Positions 1-9,985 of a stretch of DNA of 64,000 nt are shown here, one piece after another; position 1 is the stretch's first letter, and each line of letters begins with the position of its first letter. The notes under the pieces are model-generated. The model saw only the letters and a program-made list of their open reading frames with translations, was not told the origin of the DNA and ran no database searches. The translations under genes were made by a program, and so were the position numbers. The DNA comes from Hoeflea_A sp965249925. GTDB lineage: Bacteria; Pseudomonadota; Alphaproteobacteria; Rhizobiales; Rhizobiaceae. The stretch covers positions 5,518,001 through 5,582,000 of the forward strand of contig OZ252260.1 in the NCBI GenBank assembly GCA_965249925.1, written 5' to 3'.

Positions 1-2
1 TC

Positions 3-2321
3 TCGGGGCAGTCCTGTGGGCTGCACCTGACCGGCGGCGTCATGATGGCTGACAGCGAGGAGCGGATGAATTTCCTGCGCTATACCCAGGCCACCGGCCG
101 CGCATTGGGGATGCAGACCGAGATCATCACGCCCTCCGAGGCGAAGGCGATGTTCCCGCTGATGGATGAAACCAACTTCGTCGGCGCGCTCTGGGATCCG
201 GTCGAGGGCCATCTCGATCCCTCCGGCACAACCCATGCCTACGCCAAGGCGGCTCAGAAACTCGGTGCTGCCATTGAGTTGCGCAATCGCGTCGTCGATA
301 TCACCCAGGCGGCGGATGGCACATGGTCAGTGGTCACGGAAAACGGAACGGTAAAGACCGATCATATTGTCAATGCCGGCGGCCTTTGGGCGCGGGAAAT
401 CGGCCGCATGGTTGGCGTCGAGCTTCCGGTGCTGGCCATGGAACACATGTACATGCTGACCGACACGGTTCCAGAAGTATTGGAGTTCAATGCCAGCTCC
501 GGTCGGGAGCTGGCCGGCGTGATCGATTTCAAGGGTGAGATTTACACGCGTCAAGAACGCGACGGACTGCTGCTCGGCACCTACGAGAAGGCCTGTGTGC
601 CGTGGTCACCACGTCAGACACCGTGGGATTTCGGGCACGAACTGCTGCAGTCCGACCTGGAACGAATCGCGCCGTCGCTGGAAATTGCCTTCAAGCACTT
701 CCCGACATTCGCCGAAGCCGGCATCAAGCAGACCATCAACGGACCCTTCACGTTCGCGCCGGACGGCAACCCGCTTGTCGGTCCGGTCCAGGGATTGACC
801 AATTTCTGGTGCGCCTGCGCGGTCATGGCGGGCTTCTCTCAGGGCGGCGGCGTTGGTTTGGCGTTGGCCAACTGGATGGTCGATGGTGATCCGGGCCACG
901 ACATCTTTGGCATGGACGTTGCGCGCTACGGCGATTTCACGTCGTTGCGTTACACCAACGCCAAAGTGCGGGAAAACTATGCTCGTCGCTTTTCCATCCG
1001 GTTCCCCAACGAGGAACTGCCGGCGGCACGACCGCAGCAGACGACTCCGCTCTATGACATCATGGTGCGGGACAACAACGCCGTTATGGGAGACAGTTGG
1101 GGACTGGAGACACCCTTGTGGTTTGCGCCGCCGGGAATGGAAGCGCGCGACGAACTGTCGTTTCACAGATCCAATGATTTTCCCCATGTTGGCGCAGAAG
1201 TGCGGGCCGTCCGTGAAAGGGTCGGTGTGACAGAAATCGCCAATTTCGCAAAGTATGAGGTGGCGGGCGAGGGCGCTGAGGCATGGCTGTCCCGTCTCAT
1301 GACCAACACCATGCCGCGGCCCGGGCGTATTGTGCTGACCCCGATGCTGAACGAACGCGGTAAGCTGATCGGCGATTTCACCATCGCCAAGGCGTCCGAG
1401 ACACGGTTCATGGTTTGGGGCTCGAGCGCCGCGCAGATCTACCACATGCGGTGGTTCGAAAGGCACCTGCCGGACGACCGTTCGGTTGCCCTTCACCGTT
1501 TCGGTCAGACGCTCGTCGGTCTGAGTATCGCCGGTCCGCGGTCGCGCGACCTGCTGCACGAACTTGCCGGTGCGGATGTCTCGAATGAAGCCTTCCGCTT
1601 CATGGATTATCGCGAAATGGACGTGGCCGGTTGCCCCAGCCGCGTCAACCGTATCTCCTATACCGGCGATCTCGGCTACGAGATCTGGATGGAGCCGGCC
1701 TACCAGCGCACAGTCTATCACGCGATCAAGGCGGCGGGCGACAAGCATGGCATTGTCGATTTTGGCATGCGGGCGCTCTTGTCCATGCGTCTGGAAAAGA
1801 ACTTTCCGACCTGGTTTGCCGAGCTGCGGCCGATCTACGGAGCCTACGAAGGTGCCATGGACCGGTTCGTCAAACTGAACAAGAACGACTTCATCGGCCG
1901 AGCGGCGGCCGCCGCCGAACAGCAAGCCGGTCCGAAGGCGCGGCGGGTCTCCCTGATCATCGATGCCGACGACACGGACGTCATGGGCGACGAGCCGGTT
2001 TGGGCCCGCGTCGGCGATATGGATTACGGCCTCGTTGCCGCGCCGCATGGTTATGGGGCGCTCCGCTACGATGTCGATGGCGCAGAGATGCCGCCGAAGC
2101 AGCCGCAACGCGACGGAGATTGGAGCGTCGTGGGTTGGGTGACATCGGGCGGTTACGGCCATTGGGTAAACATGTCGCTCGCCCAGGCATATGTGCCGTC
2201 CGAACTGGCACAAAACAGCGATGAGAACCTCTTCCAGGTCGAAATCCTCGGCCGCCGCTACCCAGCCAGGGTCGCGATCGAGCCCCCCTTTGATCCCACT
2301 GGAATCCGCATGCGAGGCTAG
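3..2321 (+). CDS. GcvT-type FAD-dependent dehydrogenase (dimethylglycine/sarcosine dehydrogenase-like), 5' truncated
   Basis: The reading frame is already open at base 3, upstream of the first ATG at 42, and encodes SGQSCGLHLTGGV, a stretch typical of the FAD domain of dimethylglycine dehydrogenases. The N-terminal FAD-binding part is therefore outside the window. The rest of the FAD oxidoreductase domain covers roughly the first 330 residues, with a C-terminal aminomethyltransferase (GcvT/FAO) fold after about residue 400. Family members oxidatively demethylate N-methyl amino acids and pass the one-carbon unit to tetrahydrofolate. The exact substrate (dimethylglycine, sarcosine or another) cannot be read from sequence. 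The next gene on the same strand is an MFS carrier. Confidence 0.85.
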   Translation, partial: SGQSCGLHLTGGVMMADSEERMNFLRYTQATGRALGMQTEIITPSEAKAMFPLMDETNFVGALWDPVEGHLDPSGTTHAYAKAAQKLGAAIELRNRVVDITQAADGTWSVVTENGTVKTDHIVNAGGLWAREIGRMVGVELPVLAMEHMYMLTDTVPEVLEFNASSGRELAGVIDFKGEIYTRQERDGLLLGTYEKACVPWSPRQTPWDFGHELLQSDLERIAPSLEIAFKHFPTFAEAGIKQTINGPFTFAPDGNPLVGPVQGLTNFWCACAVMAGFSQGGGVGLALANWMVDGDPGHDIFGMDVARYGDFTSLRYTNAKVRENYARRFSIRFPNEELPAARPQQTTPLYDIMVRDNNAVMGDSWGLETPLWFAPPGMEARDELSFHRSNDFPHVGAEVRAVRERVGVTEIANFAKYEVAGEGAEAWLSRLMTNTMPRPGRIVLTPMLNERGKLIGDFTIAKASETRFMVWGSSAAQIYHMRWFERHLPDDRSVALHRFGQTLVGLSIAGPRSRDLLHELAGADVSNEAFRFMDYREMDVAGCPSRVNRISYTGDLGYEIWMEPAYQRTVYHAIKAAGDKHGIVDFGMRALLSMRLEKNFPTWFAELRPIYGAYEGAMDRFVKLNKNDFIGRAAAAAEQQAGPKARRVSLIIDADDTDVMGDEPVWARVGDMDYGLVAAPHGYGALRYDVDGAEMPPKQPQRDGDWSVVGWVTSGGYGHWVNMSLAQAYVPSELAQNSDENLFQVEILGRRYPARVAIEPPFDPTGIRMRG

Positions 2322-2457
2322 TCCGGCCTGGGTTGAACCGGTTGTCAGGCGATTGTGTTCAGGCGGTCGGTGGGCTATTACCGACCAGCCGACGAGGTTT
2401 CTACGGTCCCGGCTTGAACTGACCGGCCGCCTGATCGGATCCCTCGTCGTTTCCGCC

Positions 2458-3696
2458 ATGTGGGGCACCATGACCATACAACAGGCCGTCGAGCCGATCG
2501 GACTCGCCAGGCGAAATGCGTTTCTTCTGGCTGCCGCCAACTCCTTTGTCGGCGCCTGCGCACCGATATGCATCTCGCTCGGCGGTATCGTGGGCGATTA
2601 CCTGCTCGACGCCGACAAGTCGCTGGCGACCGCACCGGTGACGGGTTTCAATATCGGTGTTGCTGTCGGGGCGCTGCCGGCCGCTTTGTTGATGCGTTTG
2701 ATCGGGAGGCGTTACGGCTTCATGAGCGGTGCCGCCATTACCGGACTGGGCGGCATCGTTGCCGCCGCCGCGCTTTTTCAACTGCATTTCTGGCTTTTTG
2801 CCATCGGTTTGCTGATCGTCGGCGTGGGCGGCGCATTCGTACAACAATACCGGTTTGCCGCGGCCGACGGCGCGCCCGACAACTTCAAGGCTCAGGCCAT
2901 TTCATGGGTGCTGATCGGTGGCATTTTTGCCGCCATTATCGGCCCGCAGACGGTCATTTTCGCGCGAGATCTGTTCGCGCCAACGCTGTTCGCCGGAGCC
3001 TTTGTGGCCATATTGATGCTAGCCCTCATCGGCATGATGATCCTGTCGTTTCTGAATGTGCACGAGCACACGGTTCTTCTTGACGACAGGCCGGAGGAGC
3101 CGGCCCGACCGCTTCTCGAAATTGTCAGCCAGCGCAGCTTCCTGACCGCGCTGGCCTGCGGCGTGTGCTCCTTCGCCCTGATGGCGTTCATGATGACGGG
3201 GGCACCGCTGGCGATGCTCGCCTGCGGGTTTTCAACCGATCTGGCGACACTCGGTATCCAGTGGCACGTACTCGCGATGTTCGCGCCGAGTTTCGTGACC
3301 GGTCGACTGATCGCCCGCTACGGCCGGGAGACCATCGTCGCGACCGGCCTGTCGCTGCTGATCATCTGTGCCATCATCGCCAGCCTGGGCATTGAGCTGT
3401 GGAACTTCTGGCTCGCCCTGGTCCTGCTTGGTGTCGGCTGGAACTTCGGCTTTATCGGCGCCACCGCCATGGTTACCCGCACCTATCGGCCGTCGGAGAA
3501 AAACAAGGTTCAGGGTTTCCACGACGTCATCCTGTTCAGCACCGTCGCTTTCAGCTCGCTGATGTCGGGACAGGTGCTCAACACCTTTGGCTGGACCGGC
3601 ATCAACATGATCATGTGGCCGGTCGCACTGGCCTGCCTTGGCCTGCTGTGGTTACAGGTGAGAAACGAGCGTAAAACCAGGTCCTTCGCCACGTAA
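2458..3696 (+). CDS. MFS transporter
   Basis: About 412 residues, almost entirely hydrophobic helices with short polar loops (for example MRLIGRRYGF between early helices), matching a 12-helix major facilitator. The open frame continues upstream into the preceding gene, but that extension reads as a shadow of it. The first sensible starts are ATG 2458 or ATG 2470, which put the N-terminus just before the first membrane helix. It lies about 130 bp downstream of the demethylase-like gene on the same strand, so it may carry a related substrate. That link is inference from position only. Confidence 0.75.
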   Translation: MWGTMTIQQAVEPIGLARRNAFLLAAANSFVGACAPICISLGGIVGDYLLDADKSLATAPVTGFNIGVAVGALPAALLMRLIGRRYGFMSGAAITGLGGIVAAAALFQLHFWLFAIGLLIVGVGGAFVQQYRFAAADGAPDNFKAQAISWVLIGGIFAAIIGPQTVIFARDLFAPTLFAGAFVAILMLALIGMMILSFLNVHEHTVLLDDRPEEPARPLLEIVSQRSFLTALACGVCSFALMAFMMTGAPLAMLACGFSTDLATLGIQWHVLAMFAPSFVTGRLIARYGRETIVATGLSLLIICAIIASLGIELWNFWLALVLLGVGWNFGFIGATAMVTRTYRPSEKNKVQGFHDVILFSTVAFSSLMSGQVLNTFGWTGINMIMWPVALACLGLLWLQVRNERKTRSFAT

Positions 3697-3862
3697 CGCG
3701 ATACTTTAGGTGCATAGGTCCTGGCAATTGCCCAACTAGTTCTTGACGGACCGAAACCGTCCCGCCATTACAGGCGCGATGCGGCGGCCGGTGTCAGCTC
3801 CGGGGGATGCCGCTTGTCGAAAACTGCCGGCACGGAACTGAATTCCCGGCAAAAAGGAGGGA

Positions 3863-6001
3863 ATGGCATTGACAATACTACTTGCTGTCATCGCCTGTGG
3901 TCTGCTCGCGATTGTTTTCGCGATCTGGGCGACGCAGTCGGTACTAGCCGCCGACCAGGGCAATGAACGAATGCAGGAGATCGCCGGTGCGATCAGGGAA
4001 GGCGCACAGGCTTACCTGAACCGCCAGTACACGACGATCGCCATCGTCGGCGTCGTGGTGTTCATCATCACCTGGCTGCTGCTTTCCTCTCAGGCCGCCT
4101 TCGGGTTTCTCATTGGCGCCGTTCTCTCTGGTGCTGCCGGCTATATCGGCATGCACGTATCGGTGCGCGCCAATGTCCGCACCGCACAGGCCGCATCCAA
4201 CAGCCTGGCCGAAGGCCTCGATATCGCCTTCAAGTCCGGTGCCATCACCGGTCTGCTGGTCGCTGGCCTGGCGCTTCTTGGGGTCGCGGTCTACTACTAT
4301 ATTCTCATCGGACCCGGCGGTTACGGGGTCGGCGATCGCACGGTGATCGATGCCCTGGTGGCGCTCGGTTTCGGCGGTTCGCTGATATCGATCTTTGCGC
4401 GCCTTGGCGGCGGGATTTTCACCAAGGGCGCCGATGTTGGCGGCGACCTGGTGGGCAAGGTCGAGGCCGGCATTCCCGAAGACGATCCGCGTAATCCGGC
4501 AACGATCGCCGATAATGTCGGCGATAATGTCGGCGATTGCGCGGGAATGGCCGCCGACCTGTTTGAAACCTATGCGGTATCGGTTGTCGCGACGATGGTC
4601 CTGGGCGCTATCTTTTTCGTCGGATCGCCGGTGCTTGATGCCGTGATGTTCTATCCGCTGGTCATTTGCGCCGCCTGCATTATCACCTCGATCGTTGGTG
4701 TGTTTTTCGTCAGACTCGGTTCCGACGGGTCGATCATGGGCGCGCTCTATAAGGGCCTCGTCGTCACCGGTCTCCTGTCGATCGTCGGCCTTGCGGTCGC
4801 CACCCAGTTGACCGTCGGCTGGGGCCAGGTCGGGGAGGCGGACTTTACCGGCACCGGACTGTTCCTCTGCGGAATCGTCGGTCTGGTGGTCACCGGCCTG
4901 ATCGTGATGATAACCGAATACTACACGGGAACCGGCAAGCGCCCGGTGAACTCGATTTCCCAGGCTTCGGTGACCGGCCACGGAACCAACGTCATCCAAG
5001 GTCTTGCGGTCTCCCTGGAAGCAACGGCGCTTCCGGCGATCGTCATCATCGGCGGCATCATCGCCACTTTCCAGCTCGGCGGGCTTTTCGGCATCGGTAT
5101 TGCCGTCACCACAATGCTGGGGATTGCCGGCATGATCGTCGCCCTCGATGCGTTCGGTCCGGTGACCGACAATGCCGGCGGTATCGCCGAAATGGCTGGT
5201 CTTCCGGCCGAGGTGCGCAAGTCAACCGATGCGCTTGACGCCGTCGGCAACACCACCAAGGCGGTGACCAAGGGCTATGCTATTGGATCGGCCGGCCTTG
5301 GCGCTTTGGTACTGTTCGCCGCCTATTCCAACGACTTGACGTTTTTCGAGGCGAACGCCGCGGACTATCCCTATTTCGCCGATATCGGCGAAATCTCCTT
5401 CAGCCTGGCCAATCCCTACGTGGTGTCGGGTCTGATCTTCGGCGGCCTGATTCCGTATCTGTTCGGCGGCATTGCCATGACTGCGGTGGGCCGCGCCGGC
5501 GGCACCGTCGTGCAGGAGGTGCGTCGGCAGTTTCGCGAAAAGCCGGGCATCTTGGAAGGCAAGGATCGACCCGACTATGCGCGCGCTGTGGATATCCTGA
5601 CGCGGGCGGCCATCAAGGAGATGATCGTCCCGTCGCTGTTGCCAGTCCTGGCGCCTATCGTGGTCTATTTCGGCATTCTGCTGATATCCGGTTCAAAAGC
5701 CTCGGCGTTTGCGGCGCTCGGCGCTTCCTTGCTCGGCGTCATCGTCAACGGCCTGTTCGTCGCGGTATCGATGACTTCCGGTGGCGGCGCGTGGGACAAT
5801 GCGAAGAAGACCTTCGAGGATGGCTTTGTTGATGCCGACGGTATAACGCACGAAAAGGGCAGCGAGGCGCACAAGGCGTCCGTGACCGGAGATACGGTCG
5901 GCGATCCTTACAAGGATACCGCCGGTCCCGCGGTCAATCCGGCGATCAAGATCACCAACATCGTCGCGCTGTTGCTTCTCGCGGTCCTGGCCCACTCGTA
6001 G
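3863..6001 (+). CDS. hppA: Membrane-bound proton-translocating pyrophosphatase (K+-independent type)
   Basis: 712 residues, the usual length, with about 16 membrane helices. Hydrolyses pyrophosphate and pumps protons. The substrate site is visible as GGDLVGKVEAGIPEDDPRNP near residue 195, followed by the acidic DNVGDNVGDC stretch and the C-terminal GDTVGDPYKDTAGPAVNP. The discriminator segment GNTTKAVTKGYAIGSA near residue 462 has Lys where K+-dependent enzymes have Ala, so this is the K+-independent H+ pump. An AAAAAGGAGG ribosome-binding site sits just before the ATG at 3863. A strong terminator follows the stop. Confidence 0.97.
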   Translation: MALTILLAVIACGLLAIVFAIWATQSVLAADQGNERMQEIAGAIREGAQAYLNRQYTTIAIVGVVVFIITWLLLSSQAAFGFLIGAVLSGAAGYIGMHVSVRANVRTAQAASNSLAEGLDIAFKSGAITGLLVAGLALLGVAVYYYILIGPGGYGVGDRTVIDALVALGFGGSLISIFARLGGGIFTKGADVGGDLVGKVEAGIPEDDPRNPATIADNVGDNVGDCAGMAADLFETYAVSVVATMVLGAIFFVGSPVLDAVMFYPLVICAACIITSIVGVFFVRLGSDGSIMGALYKGLVVTGLLSIVGLAVATQLTVGWGQVGEADFTGTGLFLCGIVGLVVTGLIVMITEYYTGTGKRPVNSISQASVTGHGTNVIQGLAVSLEATALPAIVIIGGIIATFQLGGLFGIGIAVTTMLGIAGMIVALDAFGPVTDNAGGIAEMAGLPAEVRKSTDALDAVGNTTKAVTKGYAIGSAGLGALVLFAAYSNDLTFFEANAADYPYFADIGEISFSLANPYVVSGLIFGGLIPYLFGGIAMTAVGRAGGTVVQEVRRQFREKPGILEGKDRPDYARAVDILTRAAIKEMIVPSLLPVLAPIVVYFGILLISGSKASAFAALGASLLGVIVNGLFVAVSMTSGGGAWDNAKKTFEDGFVDADGITHEKGSEAHKASVTGDTVGDPYKDTAGPAVNPAIKITNIVALLLLAVLAHS

Positions 6002-6029
6002 CAGCCGGACCATCAAGGCAAACACATCG

Positions 6030-6062
6030 AACCCCGCGATCCGCCGCGGGGTTTGATGTTTG
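6030..6062 (+). terminator. Rho-independent terminator of hppA
   Basis: A perfect 9-bp stem, AACCCCGCG (6030-6038) with CGCGGGGTT (6045-6053), and a 6-nt loop, followed by a T-containing tail, 28 bp after the hppA stop. Confidence 0.8.
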
Positions 6063-6198
6063 TGTCTCTTGGACCAAACGATCCCAACAATTCCGACTGA
6101 TGCCAAATTGCAACGCCCATTGTCTTTCCGTGACGGATGCGGCTTGACGCTTGAAAATGGTCATTCGGTTTGTATGAATCTCAGCAGCCGGGGATGGA

Positions 6199-6834
6199 AT
6201 GGGGAATGCATTGAAAATCCGAGTGATACGCGCGATTGCCGCTGGTTTGATCGCGCCTGCCTTGTATTGCGCTCCCGCCGCTGCCGCCGACCTGACCGTT
6301 GCGAACGATCCGGTCGTGACGGCCGAAGATGCCCAGCCCAACAGCAGTCGCTGGGGGCGCAACGCCGACTATTGGGAAGTCCGTTTCGGCGGCGCGGCCT
6401 ATGATTTCGGTCCTGCGACGCGTCGCGATTTCTCCGGTGGTGTCGTCAATGCTGAAATCCTGGTTCCGTCGCCGGGGTTCCTGGCTCGCATCGGTGCACC
6501 GCGTCCCTATCTCGGCACCGACATCGCCATCTCGGACGATGCCATCCACGTGGTGTATTTGGGGCTGAACTGGGAGGTTTACCTGACCGAGAAGCTGTAT
6601 CTCGGGATCGCCGGCGGTGGAGCCTGGAACAGTTCGTCGTTCACCGCCAGCGCATCCGGTGCAACCAAGGACCTAGGGTCGTCCGTTCTGTTTCACCTGC
6701 AGGCAAGCCTCGGTTTCGATATCTCTCGGAACTGGACGATGCAGATCTTCTACAACCATTTCTCCAACGCCAACGTTTCCGGCTCCAATGCCGGACTGGA
6801 GTCGATAGGCGCGCGTCTAGGAAAGCGGTTCTAA
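6199..6834 (+). CDS. Lipid A 3-O-deacylase / PagL-like outer-membrane protein
   Basis: 211 residues with an N-terminal signal peptide ending around APAAAA. The mature part looks like an eight-stranded beta-barrel and ends in Phe, as outer-membrane proteins do. Near the C-terminus NHFSNANVSGSNAG matches the PagL/acyloxyacyl-hydrolase active-site region, which carries a conserved His and Ser. PagL removes the 3-position acyl chain of lipid A in the outer membrane. Many alphaproteobacterial members are described only as acyloxyacyl hydrolases, so activity is inferred. It converges with bamE on the other strand. Confidence 0.75.
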   Translation: MGNALKIRVIRAIAAGLIAPALYCAPAAAADLTVANDPVVTAEDAQPNSSRWGRNADYWEVRFGGAAYDFGPATRRDFSGGVVNAEILVPSPGFLARIGAPRPYLGTDIAISDDAIHVVYLGLNWEVYLTEKLYLGIAGGGAWNSSSFTASASGATKDLGSSVLFHLQASLGFDISRNWTMQIFYNHFSNANVSGSNAGLESIGARLGKRF

Positions 6835-6923
6835 TTCCCACCCTATTGGTCAATCCGACCGTAAAGTGTCCGACCTGATCTCTGCAGCAACGGTTGTGAT
6901 CCAGTGATACGGTTGCGGCGGGC

Positions 6924-7436
6924 TTAGAAACCGCTGCCGCCACCACCAAAGATCTGCCGCGCAGCGGACTCGGCGCCAGAGGAAGAACCAACGGACGACA
7001 AGACACGGGACAGGAAGGTTTCTTCCTTGCCGCCGGTCGGTGTGGTGCGACTGATCGTGTCGAACACCTTACCGTCTTCCATGGTGTAATTGGCGATGCT
7101 GGACACGGTGCCCTCCTCGTCGAAATAGACCGCGAGGATCGACTGATCCACGAGCCGCGGTTTGAGGAACATCGCTCTGCGCACCCGCTTCTGCGAGATA
7201 TAGTAGAAGGCCTCCGAACCGTAATCGGCCCTCGTGGTCGGCGAACCCAGGGACAACAGAACCTGTTCACGGCTGGAGCCTGGTGGAACCAATTCAAGGG
7301 TTTGGTTGTCGACCACATAGCCGTGGGTCAGCACCTCTGTGGTGTTGCACCCGGTCAACACGATGGCCGTCATGGCGCAAGCCACGACACGCGGGCAAAA
7401 AAAACGCCGCCGCGTGTTGAATGTATCCTGCTTCAA
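6924..7436 (-). CDS. bamE: Outer-membrane assembly lipoprotein BamE (SmpA/OmlA family)
   Basis: 170 residues. A signal peptide ends in a lipobox with the lipidated Cys at residue 30 (LTGC). The BamE fold follows: PPGSSREQVLLSLGSP, then FYYISQ and ILAVYFDEEGTV, the typical strand pattern. BamE stabilises the BAM complex that inserts beta-barrels into the outer membrane. It is divergent from the cytochrome bc1 chaperone gene with about 135 bp between them, a common arrangement in Hyphomicrobiales. The Gly/Ser-rich C-terminal tail is the least conserved part. Confidence 0.88.
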   Translation of the reverse strand: MKQDTFNTRRRFFCPRVVACAMTAIVLTGCNTTEVLTHGYVVDNQTLELVPPGSSREQVLLSLGSPTTRADYGSEAFYYISQKRVRRAMFLKPRLVDQSILAVYFDEEGTVSSIANYTMEDGKVFDTISRTTPTGGKEETFLSRVLSSVGSSSGAESAARQIFGGGGSGF

Positions 7437-7571
7437 CAGTATCTCCCTCTATCGACCGACGGACCGGTGCTACCACGCACGTTTCGGTAAACCAGCGGCG
7501 GGCGCGATGCAACAGGCCGGCGGGCCCGATTTCCCCATGACGGCAACCGATGCCGAAAATAAGGCAGATGC

Positions 7572-8153
7572 ATGATCTTCGGATATTTTAACCGAAAAAG
7601 GAAGAATCGCACCATCGTTGATGAATTGTATCGCCAATTGACGGAAATGGCGCGCGATCCGGTCTATTACGCGAAACTGAACGTGCCGGATTCGGTGATG
7701 GGCCGATTTGAGATGCTTTCCGTCGTCATGGTGTTGTTCTTCCGCGCTGCCAGAGCAGCCGGACCCTCGGTTGAAGCGCTCTCGCAGGACATTGTCGACA
7801 CCTTTTTCCTCGACATTGACCACTCGATTCGCGAACTGGGCGTCGGCGACGTCAGCGTACCGAGACGGATGAAGAAACTGGCCCGCATGTTCTACGGTCG
7901 CGCGCAAACCTATGGAGAGGCACTCGACCAAAATGACGTGGGGGGCCTTGCTGAAGCGCTGGCGCGCAATATCTATCCGTCGGACAATTTGAAGGATTCG
8001 GCTGGTCAGTCGACCGTGCCGGACATGACGAAACTGGCGGTGGCCATCTTCGACCTTGACCGTCGGTTTGAACACCTCAGTGCAGCCAGTCTTCTGGCAG
8101 GTCGTTTGCAACCTGTTGCCGATTGCGGTTCGGAGGCACGCAGCGCCGGCTGA
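7572..8153 (+). CDS. Ubiquinol-cytochrome c chaperone, CBP3-like
   Basis: 193 residues. The N-terminal MIFGYFNRKRKNRTIVDELY and the body DSVMGRFEMLSVVMVLFFRA match the CBP3/UQCC1 chaperone family, which assists cytochrome b in assembly of the bc1 complex. It lies between bamE (divergent) and the DUF177 gene 16 bp downstream, the standard alphaproteobacterial context. Confidence 0.85.
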   Translation: MIFGYFNRKRKNRTIVDELYRQLTEMARDPVYYAKLNVPDSVMGRFEMLSVVMVLFFRAARAAGPSVEALSQDIVDTFFLDIDHSIRELGVGDVSVPRRMKKLARMFYGRAQTYGEALDQNDVGGLAEALARNIYPSDNLKDSAGQSTVPDMTKLAVAIFDLDRRFEHLSAASLLAGRLQPVADCGSEARSAG

Positions 8154-8169
8154 TAGAGGAACCCAATCC

Positions 8170-8736
8170 ATGAAAAACCAACAATCGAATGCCCAGCGGC
8201 ATTCGTTCAGTTATCGGGTCAATGTCGGCAGTGTTGCGGCCAACCCGCTCGATGTCTGGCTCGAGGCGACCGAAGACGAGCGATTGGAAATGGCAGAGCG
8301 CTGGGGTGTGCTGAGCGTTGAATCGGTCAGGGCACAACTGCATCTGAACCGCTGGAAGCGGGACGGCGTCAGGATCAAGGGCACGGTTGAGGCTGCGCTG
8401 ACGCAATCCTGTGTGGTAACACTGGAACCTGTCTCAACCACTGTGTCGGAAACGATCGATGCTCTGTTCGTGCCGGAAAACTCGCGACTGGCACGGTTGG
8501 ATGTGGCGGACGATGGAGAGATCGTCGTAGACGCCGACGGTCCGGACGTACCAGAGACGTTCCATGGCGATTCGATCGACGTCGGTGCGGTCAGCGAGGA
8601 GTTCATCGTTCTGGCACTCGATCCCTATCCGCGCAGTGAAGGTGCCGTCTTCCAACCCGACCGGTCAGATCCGGAAGGCGAGACGCTAGCACCGTCGCCG
8701 TTTGCCGAGCTGAAGGCATGGAAGAAGCCGCAGTGA
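8170..8736 (+). CDS. YceD/DUF177 family protein
   Basis: 188 residues from ATG 8170; the frame is open further upstream but overlaps the previous gene. The motif LTQSCVVTLEPVSTTVSE, where Cys follows a positively predicted strand, and the acidic C-terminal half are characteristic of DUF177 proteins. Their bacterial and plastid relatives are tied to 23S rRNA/ribosome accumulation. Located directly before plsX as in many bacteria; rpmF, often found here, is absent. Confidence 0.85.
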   Translation: MKNQQSNAQRHSFSYRVNVGSVAANPLDVWLEATEDERLEMAERWGVLSVESVRAQLHLNRWKRDGVRIKGTVEAALTQSCVVTLEPVSTTVSETIDALFVPENSRLARLDVADDGEIVVDADGPDVPETFHGDSIDVGAVSEEFIVLALDPYPRSEGAVFQPDRSDPEGETLAPSPFAELKAWKKPQ

Positions 8737-8927
8737 ACGGCGCGATTGACAGCACGATGATCGGCGCTCCAGCTTGGAAACCTTGGACAGGTACTGGCAT
8801 TGGTGACAATACCGTTGTATGCCGCCGTAAAGGCGCTATTTTCGGCGGACCGCTACGGAACCGAGGCGGATTGCAGACCCTTGCACCAGGCGGTTCGCAG
8901 GGCACGGGTGATAAGGGACTGGATCAA

Positions 8928-9983
8928 TTGATCACAATTTCCGTGGACGCAATGGGCGGAGACCAAGGTCCAGAAGTTGCCATCCCTGGCCTGGCCAAGT
9001 CGCTCGACCGCCATCCCGAACTGCGATTCCGCATCTTCGGGATCGAAGCGGACTGCGCTGCTATAATTGATCAATACCCGAAGCTTAAGGCGGCCAGCGA
9101 GTTCATTGCCTGCGACGTTGCGGTGCGCATGGACGACAAGCCGAGCAAGGCGTTGCGCCGGGGCCGTTGGCGCTCGACCATGTGGCGTTCGATCGAGGCG
9201 GTCAAGAACGGCGACGCGGATGTTGCCGTGTCGGCGGGCAACACCGGCGCACTGATGGCCATGGCGCGATTCTGCTTGCGTCCGATGGCGAATATCGAGA
9301 GACCGGCCATCGCCGCAATTTGGCCGACAGTACGAGGAGAGAGCATCGTCTTGGATGTCGGTGCTACAGTCGGCGCCGACGCCCAGCAGCTGATTGACTT
9401 CTCCATGATGGGCGCTGCTATGGCCCGCGCCCTGTTTGAGATTGAAAGACCCTCGGTCGGGCTGCTCAACATCGGAGTCGAAGAGATCAAGGGCCAGGAG
9501 GAGGTCAAGGAAGCTGGTCGCATCCTCAAGGCCAGTCATCTGCCAGGTATGGATTATCGCGGCTTCGTGGAGGGCGACGACCTCGGCCGCGGTACTGTCG
9601 ACGTGGTGGTGACCGAAGGTTTTTCAGGCAACATCGCCCTGAAAGCCGCAGAGGGGACGGCCCGCCAGATCGGTGAATATCTGCGCGCCGCGATGACCCG
9701 TACCTGGCTTGCCAGACTTGGTTATGTTCTCGCAAAGAGCGCCTTCGATCGGCTGCGCGAAAAAATGGATCCGGGCAAGGTCAATGGCGGTGTCTTTCTG
9801 GGCCTGAACGGCATTGTCATCAAAAGTCACGGCGGCACCGACGCTGATGGTTTTGCGGCCGCCGTCGATGTCGCGCACGACATGGCACGCAATGGCCTCG
9901 TCGCGAAAATCGAGAGCGATCTGAACTTGTACCACGCCCGCTTTCCGGTAGCCGAAGAGCAGGCCAAGGAATATCAGGGGTAA
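8928..9983 (+). CDS. plsX: Phosphate acyltransferase PlsX
   Basis: Makes acyl-phosphate from acyl-ACP for phospholipid synthesis. The start chosen is TTG 8928, giving (M)ITISVDAMGGDQGPEVAI, which aligns with the family N-terminus. AAGGG lies about 10 nt upstream. The frame is open another 210 nt upstream and overlaps the DUF177 gene, but that extension is not family-like. Visible family motifs are VSAGNTGALMA and LNIGVEEIKGQEEVKEAG. 351 residues, normal length. Followed after 2 bp by fabH. Confidence 0.94.
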   Translation: MITISVDAMGGDQGPEVAIPGLAKSLDRHPELRFRIFGIEADCAAIIDQYPKLKAASEFIACDVAVRMDDKPSKALRRGRWRSTMWRSIEAVKNGDADVAVSAGNTGALMAMARFCLRPMANIERPAIAAIWPTVRGESIVLDVGATVGADAQQLIDFSMMGAAMARALFEIERPSVGLLNIGVEEIKGQEEVKEAGRILKASHLPGMDYRGFVEGDDLGRGTVDVVVTEGFSGNIALKAAEGTARQIGEYLRAAMTRTWLARLGYVLAKSAFDRLREKMDPGKVNGGVFLGLNGIVIKSHGGTDADGFAAAVDVAHDMARNGLVAKIESDLNLYHARFPVAEEQAKEYQG

Positions 9984-9985
9984 GA

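Noticed and set aside
606..2573. 655-aa open frame on the minus strand
   Set aside because: Antisense shadow of the dehydrogenase gene in GC-rich DNA; Arg/His-rich translation with no domain, and the plus-strand frame has clear family motifs.
3944..4999. 351-aa open frame on the minus strand
   Set aside because: Antisense of hppA; the composition (Asp/Gly/Arg repeats) mirrors membrane-helix codons.
8718..8927. N-terminal extension of PlsX from upstream ATG codons
   Set aside because: Overlaps the DUF177 gene, does not resemble PlsX, and TTG 8928 gives the family N-terminus.
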